NCBI RefSeq assembly: GCF_022682495.2
Contig: NC_071396.1
Location: forward strand, 20,147,735 to 20,211,734
Source: Desmodus rotundus
Lineage: Eukaryota > Chordata > Mammalia > Chiroptera > Phyllostomidae
DNA length: 64,000 nucleotides
Direction: 5' to 3'
Shown piece after piece: positions 53,641-63,560 of the stretch; the stretch's first letter is position 1, and every line of letters starts with the position of its first letter. Below the pieces are notes generated by a model. That model saw only the letters and a list, made by a program, of their open reading frames with translations, was not told where the DNA came from and ran no database searches. The translations under genes were made by a program, and so were the position numbers.

Positions 53641-54425
53641 CCTTAAGTGAATGAATGTCTGAAACACACAGCACAGCATTAGAAGCACAGTCCTTGCTTG
53701 ATAAGTGGAAGGTCTTCTCAACGTGGTAGATTCCTGTCCTTGTTTAGTATTAGATGCCTGAGTGCCCCTTTCCGCAAAAGCCTTACATGCGATTTCTGCT
53801 CACTAACTCAACCACTTGACATTCCCTCCGAATCCCCGAGACAGCGCTCCCCCAGGGTCCGGGCCTGGCTGGGCCATGGGCCGAACCCCTCATAGCGCCG
53901 GGGCCCACACTACAGCTCTCCAGTTATTCAACCAACAAGTAGGTGCCTAGCACCTACCACAAGACGGGAACTCAGGCAGGACCTGGGAACCCAGCAGGGA
54001 TCCAGGCAGGCGTGGCTGAGGCCTGCACTGAGTACGCAGGTCAGTGGGGGGTCCAGACACAGAACAGGCAGCTCCAGCCATTCCTGGGGTCTCCTAATAC
54101 TGACAACAGGGAAGCTATAAACCTGACTGGTTGCTGGGATAATTGGGAGGTATACTGTTATTAACTCTATTTAATTTCCAATGTATTTCATTTAATTAAA
54201 ACGCATTTACTACGTTCTGTTTGTGAAATTCACTGGCACCTGGTGTGCCCTCACTGAGGGGAGAGGCGGAAGGTCACCTCCTGGCTACCCTCGGCGGATT
54301 GGGTTCACAGCGTAGCTGACAGCCCAGTTGCCTAGGAGACGTGGCTCTGTCGGGGAAGAACGAAACTGGGACTCACGAGAGTATGGCCATCCTCCCGGGG
54401 TGTTCAGCTTTTCCTTGCAGAAGCA
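53641..54425. other. Unique sequence
   Basis: No named repeat or exon; AT-rich patch at 54165-54230. Confidence 0.4.
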
Positions 54426-54429
54426 TGTA

Positions 54430-54570
54430 CCCCGCCTGAAAAGTGCACATTCATGCATTCAACAACTACTGTGCAGACAGTGAACAGTCGCTCCTTTGGG
54501 TGCCCACTGTGGCCTGTGTGTTATACACAACGCCAGGCAACAGAGAGAGTGGGCCCTGCCCACGAGCAGA
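54430..54570 (+). mobile_element. L2-type 3' fragment
   Basis: 'TTCATGCATTCAACAACTAC', GCCTGTGTGTTATACACAAC, GCCAGGCAACAGAGAGAG and GGGCCCTGCCCACGAGCAG parallel the sense L2 'attcaacaaatatttattg ... ccctgccctcatggagc' series. Confidence 0.5.
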
Positions 54571-55690
54571 TTATGATGTCCTCACGGAGCCCCTAGACAC
54601 CGCCAGGGGAGAGCCCGTCCTGAGCCGATTCCGACGCGTAATCTGTGAACGGGTGAAAGGTCAGAGGGTCACTCTGGATGACTCTCGTAGCTTCAATGAA
54701 CAGAAAACCCGTCCAAGTGGCCCAAGCACAAGGATGTGTTACCTGCATCATCAGTTTGGAGGTAGAGTAGTTCAAGGGCCAGGGAATATAGAGGGTTAAT
54801 GCCGAGATGGAGGCCCCAGCTTCTCTCCCTCTTTCTGCCCCCGCCCTGTCCCCTCCTAGCGCTGTGGCCCTGTGTCTCAGCCTCGCCCGGGGCCGGCCTG
54901 CGAGATGGCTGCCCCGGGTGCTGACTTCAGGGGCCTTTCACAGCCGCAGTGACGGGCCGGCAGACTGGCCGTTGGTGCTGTTTCGAGCCGTGCAGTGGCT
55001 CGTGCGTGCGGCGGGACACGTGTGACCGGCCTGGTCCTGGCAGCAGACAGAGTCTGTAGGCGGAAGGATGAGGAGGAAGCCGTGAGTTTCCTTCTCTGCC
55101 GCCTTTGTACGAGTTCTGCTGGGGCTTCCTCCACGTGAAACCCGAACCGTGTGTTAGGGACTTACCTCCAAATTCCAGGGTGTGTGGGCTCAGTTCTTTG
55201 TCCTCCACGGACGGGGTCTTCCCCTCCCGGGTGTGTCCAGCTCAGCCGAAGGCGCAGAGCAGAAGAGGAGACCGTCGCTGTGGGCCTGAGCCAATCACAG
55301 GAACAAGAGCAACAACCCCCAAGCCCTCGACAGCGGAGGAGAGGGGCCGCAGCACGTAACCACAGCGAGCGGATGCTCTCGAACACTTTAGACATTTCCT
55401 TCTTCCTCACCATCCCCACTTGCTGTGTGGGCACACTGGCAAGGACAAGAAAATTACTTACGTGAGGCATGTCTTATGGAGTGAGCAGACCCCCATCTTC
55501 AGGAGATAATTCGTAATGACGTATGCCACGGACAACCTCCGTACAAAGCTAACCCCTTACCTTCCCTAATTTTATGGTATTCAGATTCATTCAGAGTAGC
55601 TCCTACTCTGTGAGAAGCCCTACGATTTTTCATGGGCCCTAATTTCTCCTAGTATTTATACTCAATAAACACTCATCAAACCATCTGCTG
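54571..55690. other. Unique sequence
   Basis: GC-rich 54800-55360, no CpG-dense promoter and no exon recognised. ATTTATACTCAATAAACACTC near 55655 may be an L2/MIR tail. Confidence 0.4.
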
Positions 55691-55694
55691 GAGG

Positions 55695-55957
55695 GCCCTG
55701 GCCCATGTGGCTTAGTTGGTTGGAGCCTCATCCCATAAACTGAAAGGGTGCAGGTTCCATCCCCAGTCAGGACACATACCTGGGTTGCAGGTTCGATCCC
55801 CGGTCGGGGTGCATGTGGAAAACAACTGATCTATGTATGCTTCTCTCTTAGATAGATGTTTCTCTCTCTCTCTCTCTCCCCCCTCTTTCTCTTTCCCTCC
55901 CTCTCTCTCTGAAAGCAATGAGAAGAAAATGTCCTCGGGTAAGGATTTATAAAAAAA
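55695..55957 (+). mobile_element. VES-type bat SINE, long form
   Basis: Head GCCCTGGCCCATGTGGCTTA, two B boxes (GGTTCCATCCCCAGTCAGGA and GGTTCGATCCCCGGTCGGGG) about 38 bp apart, body GATAGATGTTTCTCTCTCTC with a long TC tract, tail AATGTCCTCGGGTAAGGATT. CTGCTGGA before it and CTGCCGGA after it may be a decayed target duplication. Confidence 0.95.
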
Positions 55958-56225
55958 CCCTGCCGGATGGCAGAGCTATAATCTGTCACCAGCCACGCAG
56001 TCCTTAAAATTCTGGCAAAACCTCAGTTGGCAAGATCAGGGCCTCAGAGAACATGGGGTTAGAGTACAAAAATGGCGGTAGGTGTGAATGTACATAAATA
56101 TCCATGTAAATATACACATACGAAACAAAAGTTCCGGGAGAGATCAGTCTGAAATAAGCTCTGTCGATGCTAAAGACCCGCTGTGCTGAAAACGTCTTCT
56201 CCTTATCCCTGTCAGGCCTTTGGCG
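55958..56225. other. Unassigned sequence
   Basis: Short AT-rich interval between SINE and MITE; nothing recognised. Confidence 0.4.
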
Positions 56226-56356
56226 TACAGGGGTGGGCAGAGTAGGTTTGCAAACAGTACAAATGAATAACGCATAATTAACAAGTAACGTTACAAGAAT
56301 AAACTCTTGTGTCTTGCGACCTCACAACTGTAAACCCGCTTTCGCCCACCCCTGTA
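56226..56356 (+). mobile_element. Mariner-type MITE, copy 2
   Basis: 131 bp with TA at both ends. Left end TACAGGGGTGGGCAGAGTAG; right end, reverse complemented, TACAGGGGTGGGCGAAAGCG followed by GGTTTACAG. No transposase frame. The interior (ATAATTAACAAGTAACG, TACAAGAATAAACTC) is the same as copy 1 read on the other strand. More decayed than copy 1 inside, but with cleaner TA boundaries. Confidence 0.9.
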
Positions 56357-57600
56357 TATTTGCTGTACCATCATTTTCTAAAGCATAGTCTTCAGCACAT
56401 GTTCTGCTATGTACGCTGTGTGTTCTTTTATGTTTACAAATTAGTCCTTACCAGCTTGAAAGGGAGTGTCTTCTTGCCCTCACACGCTACCTTGTTTCAT
56501 TTGTGCAAATTCAGCCACACCGTGTGTCACTGTATCGGCAGCTACATTACCCAACAGCCCCTGCCCCCGACCCCTACCCTTCACCAAATCTCGGTAGCTT
56601 GTACCAGTCATTCATTTCTCACTCAGGCTATCTGGGGACCCTGGGTTGGCTGTGGCTCTGTCCCATGTGTCGGCTGAAGGGACAGTCTTGATGTGGTACA
56701 GGCTGCTGTCTTGGGAGGGGACAGAAGAGGAAGAGACCAAGCTGAACCACACGGTCATGTTGAAGGCTTCTGCTCATATGGCTTACATCATATAACGTCT
56801 ACTCGCATGTCACTCAAAGTAAACCCCGTGGCCAGCCTGACAAGGAGGCAGGGACGTGTATTGACAGGTAAGGAGGCCTAACATGGGTAGGGAAGTAAAC
56901 CCTTTCATCGCAGAAAGAACAGATATTGTGGACAAGGTGCATTACAATCCACCACAGTAACCTCTGGTCATTTCCCAAAGTATTGAGGGACGTAAGGGCA
57001 TGCTTTTTTCTGGACCCACCTTTCTGTCCATTCACGGAAGAGCAGAGCAGGGACTGTTCCCCAATCTGGGCACGCACGACCCAAAGGGAAGGGAAGTCAT
57101 CCCTGTTACGGGGGCTGAACTAAGCCCAGCAGTTAGTAAAAGGTCATACAGTGTTGAATTTACAGTATTGGAACATCAGGTCTGTCAGACGTTTCCTGTA
57201 GTTTATTAATATTAATCAAGGAGTGCTATAGTTACTCCCCATCATGCTGGCAACTTCACTAGCGCCCAGTTTGGTTTTGGTGTCGTGGGACTAACACGGA
57301 AAGGAGCAGAGAGGAAGGGCTCGTGCTGATGCTAACCCTGGCAGGGGGCCGCAGAACTCGGTCAGAGGGCGCTCCCGCCACCGTGACTACAGTTGCAGAA
57401 AGGATCAGCAGAGCTAAGGCAGACGTCCCCTACTTGGAGAACGAGAATTACAGCTAGGAGAGGGAGGATTGTTTCCTCTTACGTGAAGAGTAAAATTATA
57501 GTGCTACCCGTGATTAATCATCGCAGGGAGCTAAATCATTGTCGGTTCCCATTTATGCCATTTGTCAGCAAAAACCGGGACCTGATACCTGCCTTCCTTC
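56357..57600. other. Unique sequence with a CTCF-like motif
   Basis: Frames up to 122 codons (56309-56677) start inside the MITE and have no domain. Nothing else recognised except the motif at 57360-57374. Confidence 0.4.
57360..57374 (+). promoter_or_regulatory. Weak CTCF-like motif
   Basis: GGTCAGAGGGCGCTC keeps the AGGGCGCTC half of the CTCF consensus with mismatches in the left half. Weaker than the motif at 8150. Confidence 0.25.
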
Positions 57601-57607
57601 AGATTCT

Positions 57608-57700
57608 TTCCTCCCTCCCTCCCTCCCTTCCTTCCTTCCTTCCTTCCTTCCTTCCTTCCTTCCTTCCTTCCTTCCTTCCTTCCTTCCTCTCTCTCTCCTT
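57608..57700. repeat. (CCCT)n(CCTT)n microsatellite
   Basis: Four or five CCCT units pass into about 15 CCTT units and then a CT run. It resembles the tracts at 3340 and 6352. The Leu-Pro-Ser-Phe and Arg-Lys-Glu-Gly repeat frames are artefacts. Confidence 0.95.
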
Positions 57701-58025
57701 CGGTCCCTCTATTCCTCCTTTCCCTTAACATTCGTAACCACCTGCAACATGCCAGACACTGTGAGGTGAACACCTCACTGGTACGCGCACCTATTCTTCA
57801 CACATACCTCTGAATGTTTGCTGTAACCTGGGATGCACTTCCAGTGACAGACAGCTTACCATACCTTTTTTTTGCCATAAACCTCTTCCCCTTTATACTG
57901 CTTCCAACTTTCTACAGTTGGCTTAAAAGACACCCTTTACGAAGAGAAAGCTGAAGTGGAGTATTAAAAACCTGCACGAGATAACTACTTCCCTCCTCAC
58001 TCTGTGGCCCACGGAGGTGATGGGC
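57701..58025. other. Unassigned sequence
   Basis: 57745-57800 has a short MIR-like CATGCCAGACACTGTGAGGT. Otherwise unassigned. Confidence 0.35.
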
Positions 58026-58068
58026 GGGTGGATGGACAGACGGATGGACAGATGGATGGACGGAGAGA
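58026..58068. repeat. (GGAT/GGAC)n short tandem repeat
   Basis: GGATGGACAGA-type units repeated with variation, about ten tetramers. Confidence 0.75.
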
Positions 58069-58327
58069 CAGTTCCCCGAACTCTCCCACATGGTGTAAGA
58101 AGAGGAAGGCAAGAAGTCAAAGTAAAACAGTGGTCTCCACATTGTGCGCTCTTGTTGTAGCGTCCACTTCAAAGCAGAGCGACTCGTCAGACTAACTGTC
58201 TAGAAGGAACCAAGGGCCATCTCAACTTGGTCATCGGAATAAACCTCCATTCTGAATATTGTCTCTTCTTCCAGAACGGGAAGCTCATTTCATAGAGCAG
58301 TTGGCACTCTGACTGGTTAGCAGGTGT

Positions 58328-58708
58328 CACAGGCTGAGTTGTGTGTCCCCGAATTTACACGTGGAAGTCGTAGCCTCCAGCCCCTCTGAGTACAGCTCCA
58401 TTGGCAGACAGAGTCTTATAACAGCTAGTTAAGGTAAAATGAGTTCGAGTGAGGCCTAACGCCATGCAAGTGGTGTCCTTATAAGAAGAGGAGATGAGAG
58501 CACAGCCTTACACAGAGGGACGACCGTGGGGGGGACACAGAGAGAAGATGCCATCTATAAGCCCAGGGCCAGGGTGGGGGGCGGGGCTCAGAAGGAATCA
58601 ACCCTGCCAACACCTTGATCTTGGACTTCCAGCCTCTGCGACTGTGAGAAAGTAAATTCCCACTGTGTAAGCCACCCAGCCTGGTGGCTGCCCTAGAAGG
58701 TAATACAG
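58328..58708 (+). mobile_element. MLT1-type MaLR LTR (sense)
   Basis: Full-length-looking LTR remnant of an endogenous retrovirus-like element: GGCTGAGTTGTGTGTCCCCG, ACAGCTAGTTAAGGTAAAAT, GTGGTGTCCTTATAAGAAGA, GGAATCAACCCTGCCAACAC, CTTGATCTTGGACTTCCAGC, CTGTGTAAGCCACCCAGCCT and GCTGCCCTAGAAGG. A solitary LTR with no internal viral gene seen. Confidence 0.88.
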
Positions 58709-58844
58709 TACATATTTTACAAATCAATTCCAGTTCGCTTTTTGTCTGAGAGAAAAAGAAAATTGCTGGTACGCCTACTCACACAGCGTGGCGGGTCTGT
58801 GCTTGCCCTGGTCTGGGCTGGGGCTTGCCCACTCACCCCACCTC

Positions 58845-58995
58845 TCTCTAGCAGTGTGACCTGGGACGAACTGCTTAATCTCTGCGTGCCTCCGTTCACA
58901 GGAGTGTGAACCGGGACAAGGGCAGTGGTCTCACCAGGTTGTTACGAGGATTAAGTGAATCAGCCTTTTAAAGCACTCAGAGGTGTGTTTAACGC
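58845..58995 (+). mobile_element. MIR (sense)
   Basis: 'GCAGTGTGACCTGGGACGAA', CTGCTTAATCTCTGCGTGCC, 'CACCAGGTTGTTACGAGGAT', TAAGTGAATCAGCCTTTTAA, AGCACTCAGAGG follow the MIR 3' half. Confidence 0.75.
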
Positions 58996-61250
58996 AGTGT
59001 GACCGAGGCACAAATATTAAATAAAGAGGGCGGAAAACACGGTGAAATCCTGTTTGTGAGATCCTTTTCAATTCTAACGTATTTGAAAATTCTAGTTACA
59101 GGGCGTCCTTGCTGCAGGGAGGAAGCGTGCGTCACAGCATCAGTGGGGACCTCTGCGGTGAGTCTGGGTTTAACGTCAGGACTCAGGTTTGCAATAATGC
59201 AGGTGCTCACGATGACAGTGGCGACCGCTCCTGCACCTGACAGCAGTGATTGTGAACCATTTCCGATGAGCATTTTGACACTGGCCAAACATTTGACGAG
59301 TGCTGGCCTTCCCGCCCACGTTCACTGTGAGAAACAGGAAGGAAGGGGTCCGGTGTGTGCTAAACATGTCCCCCGGTGCCATTTGCACATGACTTTCCAC
59401 GGAACTGGGGCAGACACCCCTTCATCGGTACTGGTAGAACTTTAACACCAGGCAAACCTGCTGACTGTGAGGCGGACCACGTGGTTGTTCTGTGCATGAG
59501 AGCCAACGCAAACAGTGCGGGGCTGGCGGAGGCCTCCCAGGGTCCGGGGACCAGTGCGTGGGTCTTTCCAGAAGGCCGGCCCAGGCTCAATGTGCTGCGA
59601 GTCCTGCAGCCTCCTGGGTTGCTGCTGCTTGTCAGAGCGAACCGGAGGGCCGGGAACAAAGTCATAAATCAGGAGCATCGCAGAGTCGAATGCGACACCG
59701 TTTGGTGACTAACGGCTCCCAGCCACGGGCTGTTACTACTCATCACAGTTTCTGCCAGGAAATCCTGAAAGGCTGGCGATTGCCTAGATTACGTTTTTGA
59801 CCAACAGACTCTCGAGCGGAAATGGCCGGGCATGGAAGTGCATCCTCACCCGGGGGACTGCACCCCAGTGGGGAGACAGATTTCTGAGGCTATGCTTCCC
59901 CTGTGAGCAAACACTGCCTCTGATACACTGAGAACATTTTTCTGAGCATAAAAATCACTGAAGGAGACTTGAAATGTTTTTCTCCTGACAGTTCAATCCA
60001 CAGAGCTATTAGCATTTCCAAAACTTGAGAGCACCGAGCACGCACATCATCTAAGTGCAGCGTTTGAGGAACTGGCGACCCACCTCGCACAGCTGACAGG
60101 GGTTGATGATACTTTCCGTACATTTCCTTTACAAGAACTGCCCATTGCACAATCTCACTTATCCAGCAAATAGCTTAGAAACAAGGAATTTTTAAAAATT
60201 ACAGCAAACCCCGAGGAGTGATTTTCTCCCACTACTTTTGCCACAGGAGAAATGGCCCTTATTTGCGGGGCATACACAACCCCGGCCCAGGTAGTGGTCT
60301 CGCTGGCACGCCCTTAGCAGTTCAGAACCAGAACATTCATGCAGAGAGGGCTTCCTACAAGCTGACAGCCGACGGGAAGCAACTGCAGATGCCCCAAGAA
60401 GGGAGCAACGGAAAAATGCAAAACGCAGACACAGTTGTAAGAGGCACTGCAGTTCAGGCCTTAGTCTGCGGGCGAATATCCATGTGGACCCGGTCAGCGC
60501 ATAACCTGACTATTCAGTTTGCTATTCAGTAGCGTTAGAATCAGCTCTTGGGATGAATTCAGGACCAAGAAAAGAAAAAAAGGGTGTACAAGTAGGTTTC
60601 CCAGAGCCTCAGAAAGCAGGAGAGGGTTAAATTACACTTTAGAAAGTTGTCCACCCAAAATGTTCCCTCCCTCCCTTCCTTCCTTCTTCCTTTTTTTTTT
60701 AAGTGCTTTGCAGGACAAGCTGTCAGCTGCCTGGCACTCGCTGTCCCCAGTGGCTGCCTGCCCGAGACAGCTGGGACGCCACAGCATCCCGTGATTGCAC
60801 AGGGTGTGACCCGTACCCGCTCCTGTCCCTTAAGGGTCACCTCAGAGCTTTTCCGCTTTTGGACTGCTGAACCACTGTTAAAGATACCGTTACTCAAGAG
60901 GAAAAGAAATGGAAAAAGAAAAAGCAGCCAGTGGAGGGGTTGTAGAGTGGACATGTCAGAGGGAAGAATTACATGGGCAGCGCAGAGGGACGGGAAGAGA
61001 AGGTTCCCTTAAGAAACAAACAAAATTTCCCCTTTCTATTTATTTTTACTTTTAGCTCAGCTCCTGGACGGACCTGTAAAGCTGCTTGTCACCAAATGTT
61101 TTCTTTCAAGGGATGAAATGCTGGTAGGAAAGTGTAAGAGGCCTCTCTCGATAGAGAAGAAATGTTCACATTTTCCTCAGGAACGGAAATTCAGCGCCAG
61201 CTCTGGAATTGAGCCTTATCAACCGCACCCCTTTCTTCCAACGCAGGACA
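58996..61250. other. Unique sequence with possible constrained blocks
   Basis: 59890-60260 is repeat-free and AT/GC balanced, with no domain-bearing frame. A pyrimidine/T tract lies at 60664-60702. Frames up to 148 codons overlap others on the opposite strand. No exon supported. Confidence 0.35.
60664..60702. repeat. CCCT/CCTT tract with T10
   Basis: Short pyrimidine run ending in ten T; the fourth CCTT-type tract of the window. Confidence 0.75.
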
Positions 61251-61255
61251 TACAC

Positions 61256-61341
61256 TCCCACACACACACACACACGCCTTCACATGCACACACACACCTT
61301 CACATGCACACATATGACTTCACATGCATACGCACACGCCT
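61256..61341. repeat. (CA)n plus 20-bp tandem units
   Basis: A CA run is followed by three exact-period 20-bp units starting CTTCACATGCA at 61278, 61298 and 61318. The His/Thr repeat frame is an artefact. Confidence 0.85.
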
Positions 61342-61399
61342 TACATAGCGGCGTTGTCATGTAGAAAATGGAGAACAACCATAATAGCTTCTTCCCCTT

Positions 61400-61590
61400 A
61401 CAGAGGGCTCTCCATCTGCCAGGCACTGGGCTGAGGACCCTTGCCCACTTGACCACACCCGGTGAGGAGACCGAGGCTTGAAGAATTGAAGTCAAGTTCA
61501 AGTTCGTGAAAGACTCGCAGCTACCAACAGCACAGATGGGATTTGAAACAAGGTTGCTGACTAATCACTGGGCTCTGCTGTCTCCCGGTG
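61400..61590 (-). mobile_element. MIR (antisense)
   Basis: 'CATCTGCCAGGCACTGGGCT', GAGGAGACCGAGGCTTGAAG, AATTGAAGTCAAGTTCAAG, ACAGATGGGATTTGAAACAA correspond to the reverse complement of MIR. Confidence 0.65.
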
Positions 61591-62560
61591 AGGCCTAACC
61601 GTGTATCCCCATAAATGGCTTGCACTTTCCCAAGGGGCAGGTAAGGGGTGAGGAAAACCACTGCTGTGGATGAAGAGACCGGGATGGAGTGGAGGACCCT
61701 GCTCCACACAGAATGCAACTTCTGGGCCGGTCGGTGCCATTTAGCAGCCAGCACGTGGCCCCTCTGAGTGACTCATGAGACGCCCTGACATGGGTTGGGG
61801 GGGAGGGCACACCCCAGGCAGCTTCTGGGCAGATGCCCCGCGGCTCACCTCAGGCTCTCTGCCACAGGGAGAGAGCGACATGTTGACAGACCCACCCCTT
61901 CCTGGGGGGCTCCCTGCAAACAGACCACATGGGGCTCGCTGTGAGCGCTGAGCACAGGCCACGGCAGGCACCCCCCGGGCAAGGCACCTCCACTCCAGCC
62001 TCCGTGACTTTTGAGGACATCGCAAGCACTGAAGACATGATTGTGCAGATACTGGGCCAAGTAACCCCTGTTTTCTCCTACTTCCAAATGCAGATAAAGC
62101 AACTGGAAAATCAAAAAGTGTAAGCTGGAGAGAAAGAGGGAGAAAGGGAAAGGAGAGGGGAACCGACTTTGGAAATGAACGGCCTGTCAGCTGGACCCAT
62201 GGAGAAATATAGCAACCATTGACGGAAACACCAAGTTGTCTGCACTTAAACGGCACTCGGGAACGTGCTGAGCTGAACACCAGCTGTATGCACGCACACC
62301 AAGCCTCGTGGACAAACAGAACGTGCCCCTGAGACAGACAGCAGATGACCAAGCAGCCACGAGGTCAAGAGCTTCCTCCACGCTCCAGCGAGACCTGGCA
62401 GAGCCGCTGGCCTGAGTCGTAGACACTGGGCGAAGGGTAGGCTCCTTGGAGCAATTTGTCCAACGCGCATGAATATCTCACTCCTTGGCGGAACGGGACA
62501 GCCACCATCCAGACCTGACGTCCGCCATATTCACGGAGGCCGCAGGCTCCTGGGCGTGAA
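61591..62560. other. Unique GC-rich sequence
   Basis: The 203-codon minus frame (61741-62352) has no domain and overlaps other frames. A splice-like arrangement at 62064-62125 is discussed as a finding only. A purine-rich run lies at 62126-62160. Confidence 0.35.
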
Positions 62561-62615
62561 TTCCCTGGCCGGCACATAACAAGCGCTCAATAAGCATTGG
62601 CGGATTGCATTAGGA
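62561..62615 (+). mobile_element. L2/MIR 3' tail
   Basis: CCGGCACATAACAAGCGCTC then AATAAGCATTGGCGGATTGC is the classical 'cctggcacatagtaggcgc' tail of L2/MIR. The upstream body is not recognisable. Confidence 0.55.
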
Positions 62616-62799
62616 TGTGCTTTGTAAATAGGCACTCATTTTTTTGTGCAATTAACGTGTGAAATACAATGTTTAATCATAATTCTCTGCCTCACTACCA
62701 CTAAAGCCAAAGCATGGTGTCCATGTTTCTGATTTAGGGGTAAATGTGTCATTCTGAAGGCACACACATGAATATCATAACCTCAAAATTCATATTTCT

Positions 62800-63044
62800 G
62801 ATGTTAGAAGCAATACGGGCTCACTGGGGGGAAATCTTTCAAAAATGAAAAATATAAAGAACCAGAAAAACTCACCCATAATCTCATAATCCAGCCACTT
62901 AGAGATAATGAATTAACATAATTTCTTTCCAATTTTTTCTGTATATATTCATAGACATGCATACATGTTTAAAATTATAACTATAGGGCATACTCATATA
63001 TGGTTGTATATCTGCCTTTTTTTAATCCCTAATCAAAGGCATTT
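62800..63044 (-). mobile_element. Old L1 3' UTR (antisense), left of SINE
   Basis: 'AAAATATAAAGAACCAGAAA', ACTCACCCATAATCTCATAA, TCCAGCCACTTAGAGATAAT, 'CTTTCCAATTTTTTCTGTAT' and AATCAAAGGCATTTTTTCA: the same old L1 3' UTR type as 27420-28145. It is interrupted by a VES copy and resumes at 63212. Confidence 0.75.
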
Positions 63045-63211
63045 TTTCATTGCTTCTAGAGAGAGACTGAGAGACATCAATCAAGATTTGTGAGAGAGAA
63101 ACATCAATCAGTTGCCTCTAACACACGCTCCCACGAGGGATGGGGGATCGAACCCACAACCTTTCAGTTTATAACACGATGCTCCAGCCAACTGAGCCAT
63201 CCAGCCAGGGC
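63045..63211 (-). mobile_element. VES-type bat SINE (antisense), short
   Basis: GAGAGAGACTGAGAGACATC, AGAGAGAAACATCAATCAGT, TGCCTCTAACACACGCTCCC, GGGGATCGAACCCACAACCT (B-box complement), CTCCAGCCAACTGAGCCATC and CAGCCAGGGC. One B box; the tail side is degraded, so it is older than the copy at 53250. Confidence 0.92.
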
Positions 63212-63560
63212 TGTATGTTCCTTTTGCACTGAACACTATGGTTGAGCCTTTTCCTATGTCAAAAACTGTCTCTGGAAACATGGTTTTGAAATATCTACAC
63301 AGTGTTCCATCATATGGATGGACTGTGATTTATTTAACTATTTCCCCATTTTGTACATTGAGTTGGTTGCCAGCTGTCCCTAGTTTATAAAGAAGGCTTC
63401 GGTAAACAGGTTTTTTCATAAATCGTTCTACACACTTCTGATTATTTTTAAAGATAAATATCTAGAAGCAGAATTATTGGGACAAGGGATATAAATGATT
63501 TTACAGCTCTTGCTACATATATCTTAAAATATTTTTGAAAATTCTTTAAAAATATGTGAG
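63212..63560 (-). mobile_element. Old L1 3' UTR (antisense), right of SINE
   Basis: 'GTGTTCCATCATATGGATGG', ACTGTGATTTATTTAACTAT, TTGAGTTGGTTGCCAGCTGT, 'GATAAATATCTAGAAGCAGA' and ATTATTGGGACAAGGGATAT follow the element's order. Confidence 0.75.

Noticed and set aside
58120..58170. MER5-type transposon start (CAGTGGTCTCCACATTG)
   Set aside because: No inverted-repeat partner or body landmarks follow.
61256..61341. CRISPR-like repeat-spacer array
   Set aside because: The 20-bp units are contiguous and CA-derived, with no spacers; the genome is a mammal's.
11796..63211. tRNA-like heads of the five VES SINEs
   Set aside because: They keep A- and B-box-like promoter parts but no intact tRNA cloverleaf, so they are SINEs and not tRNA genes.
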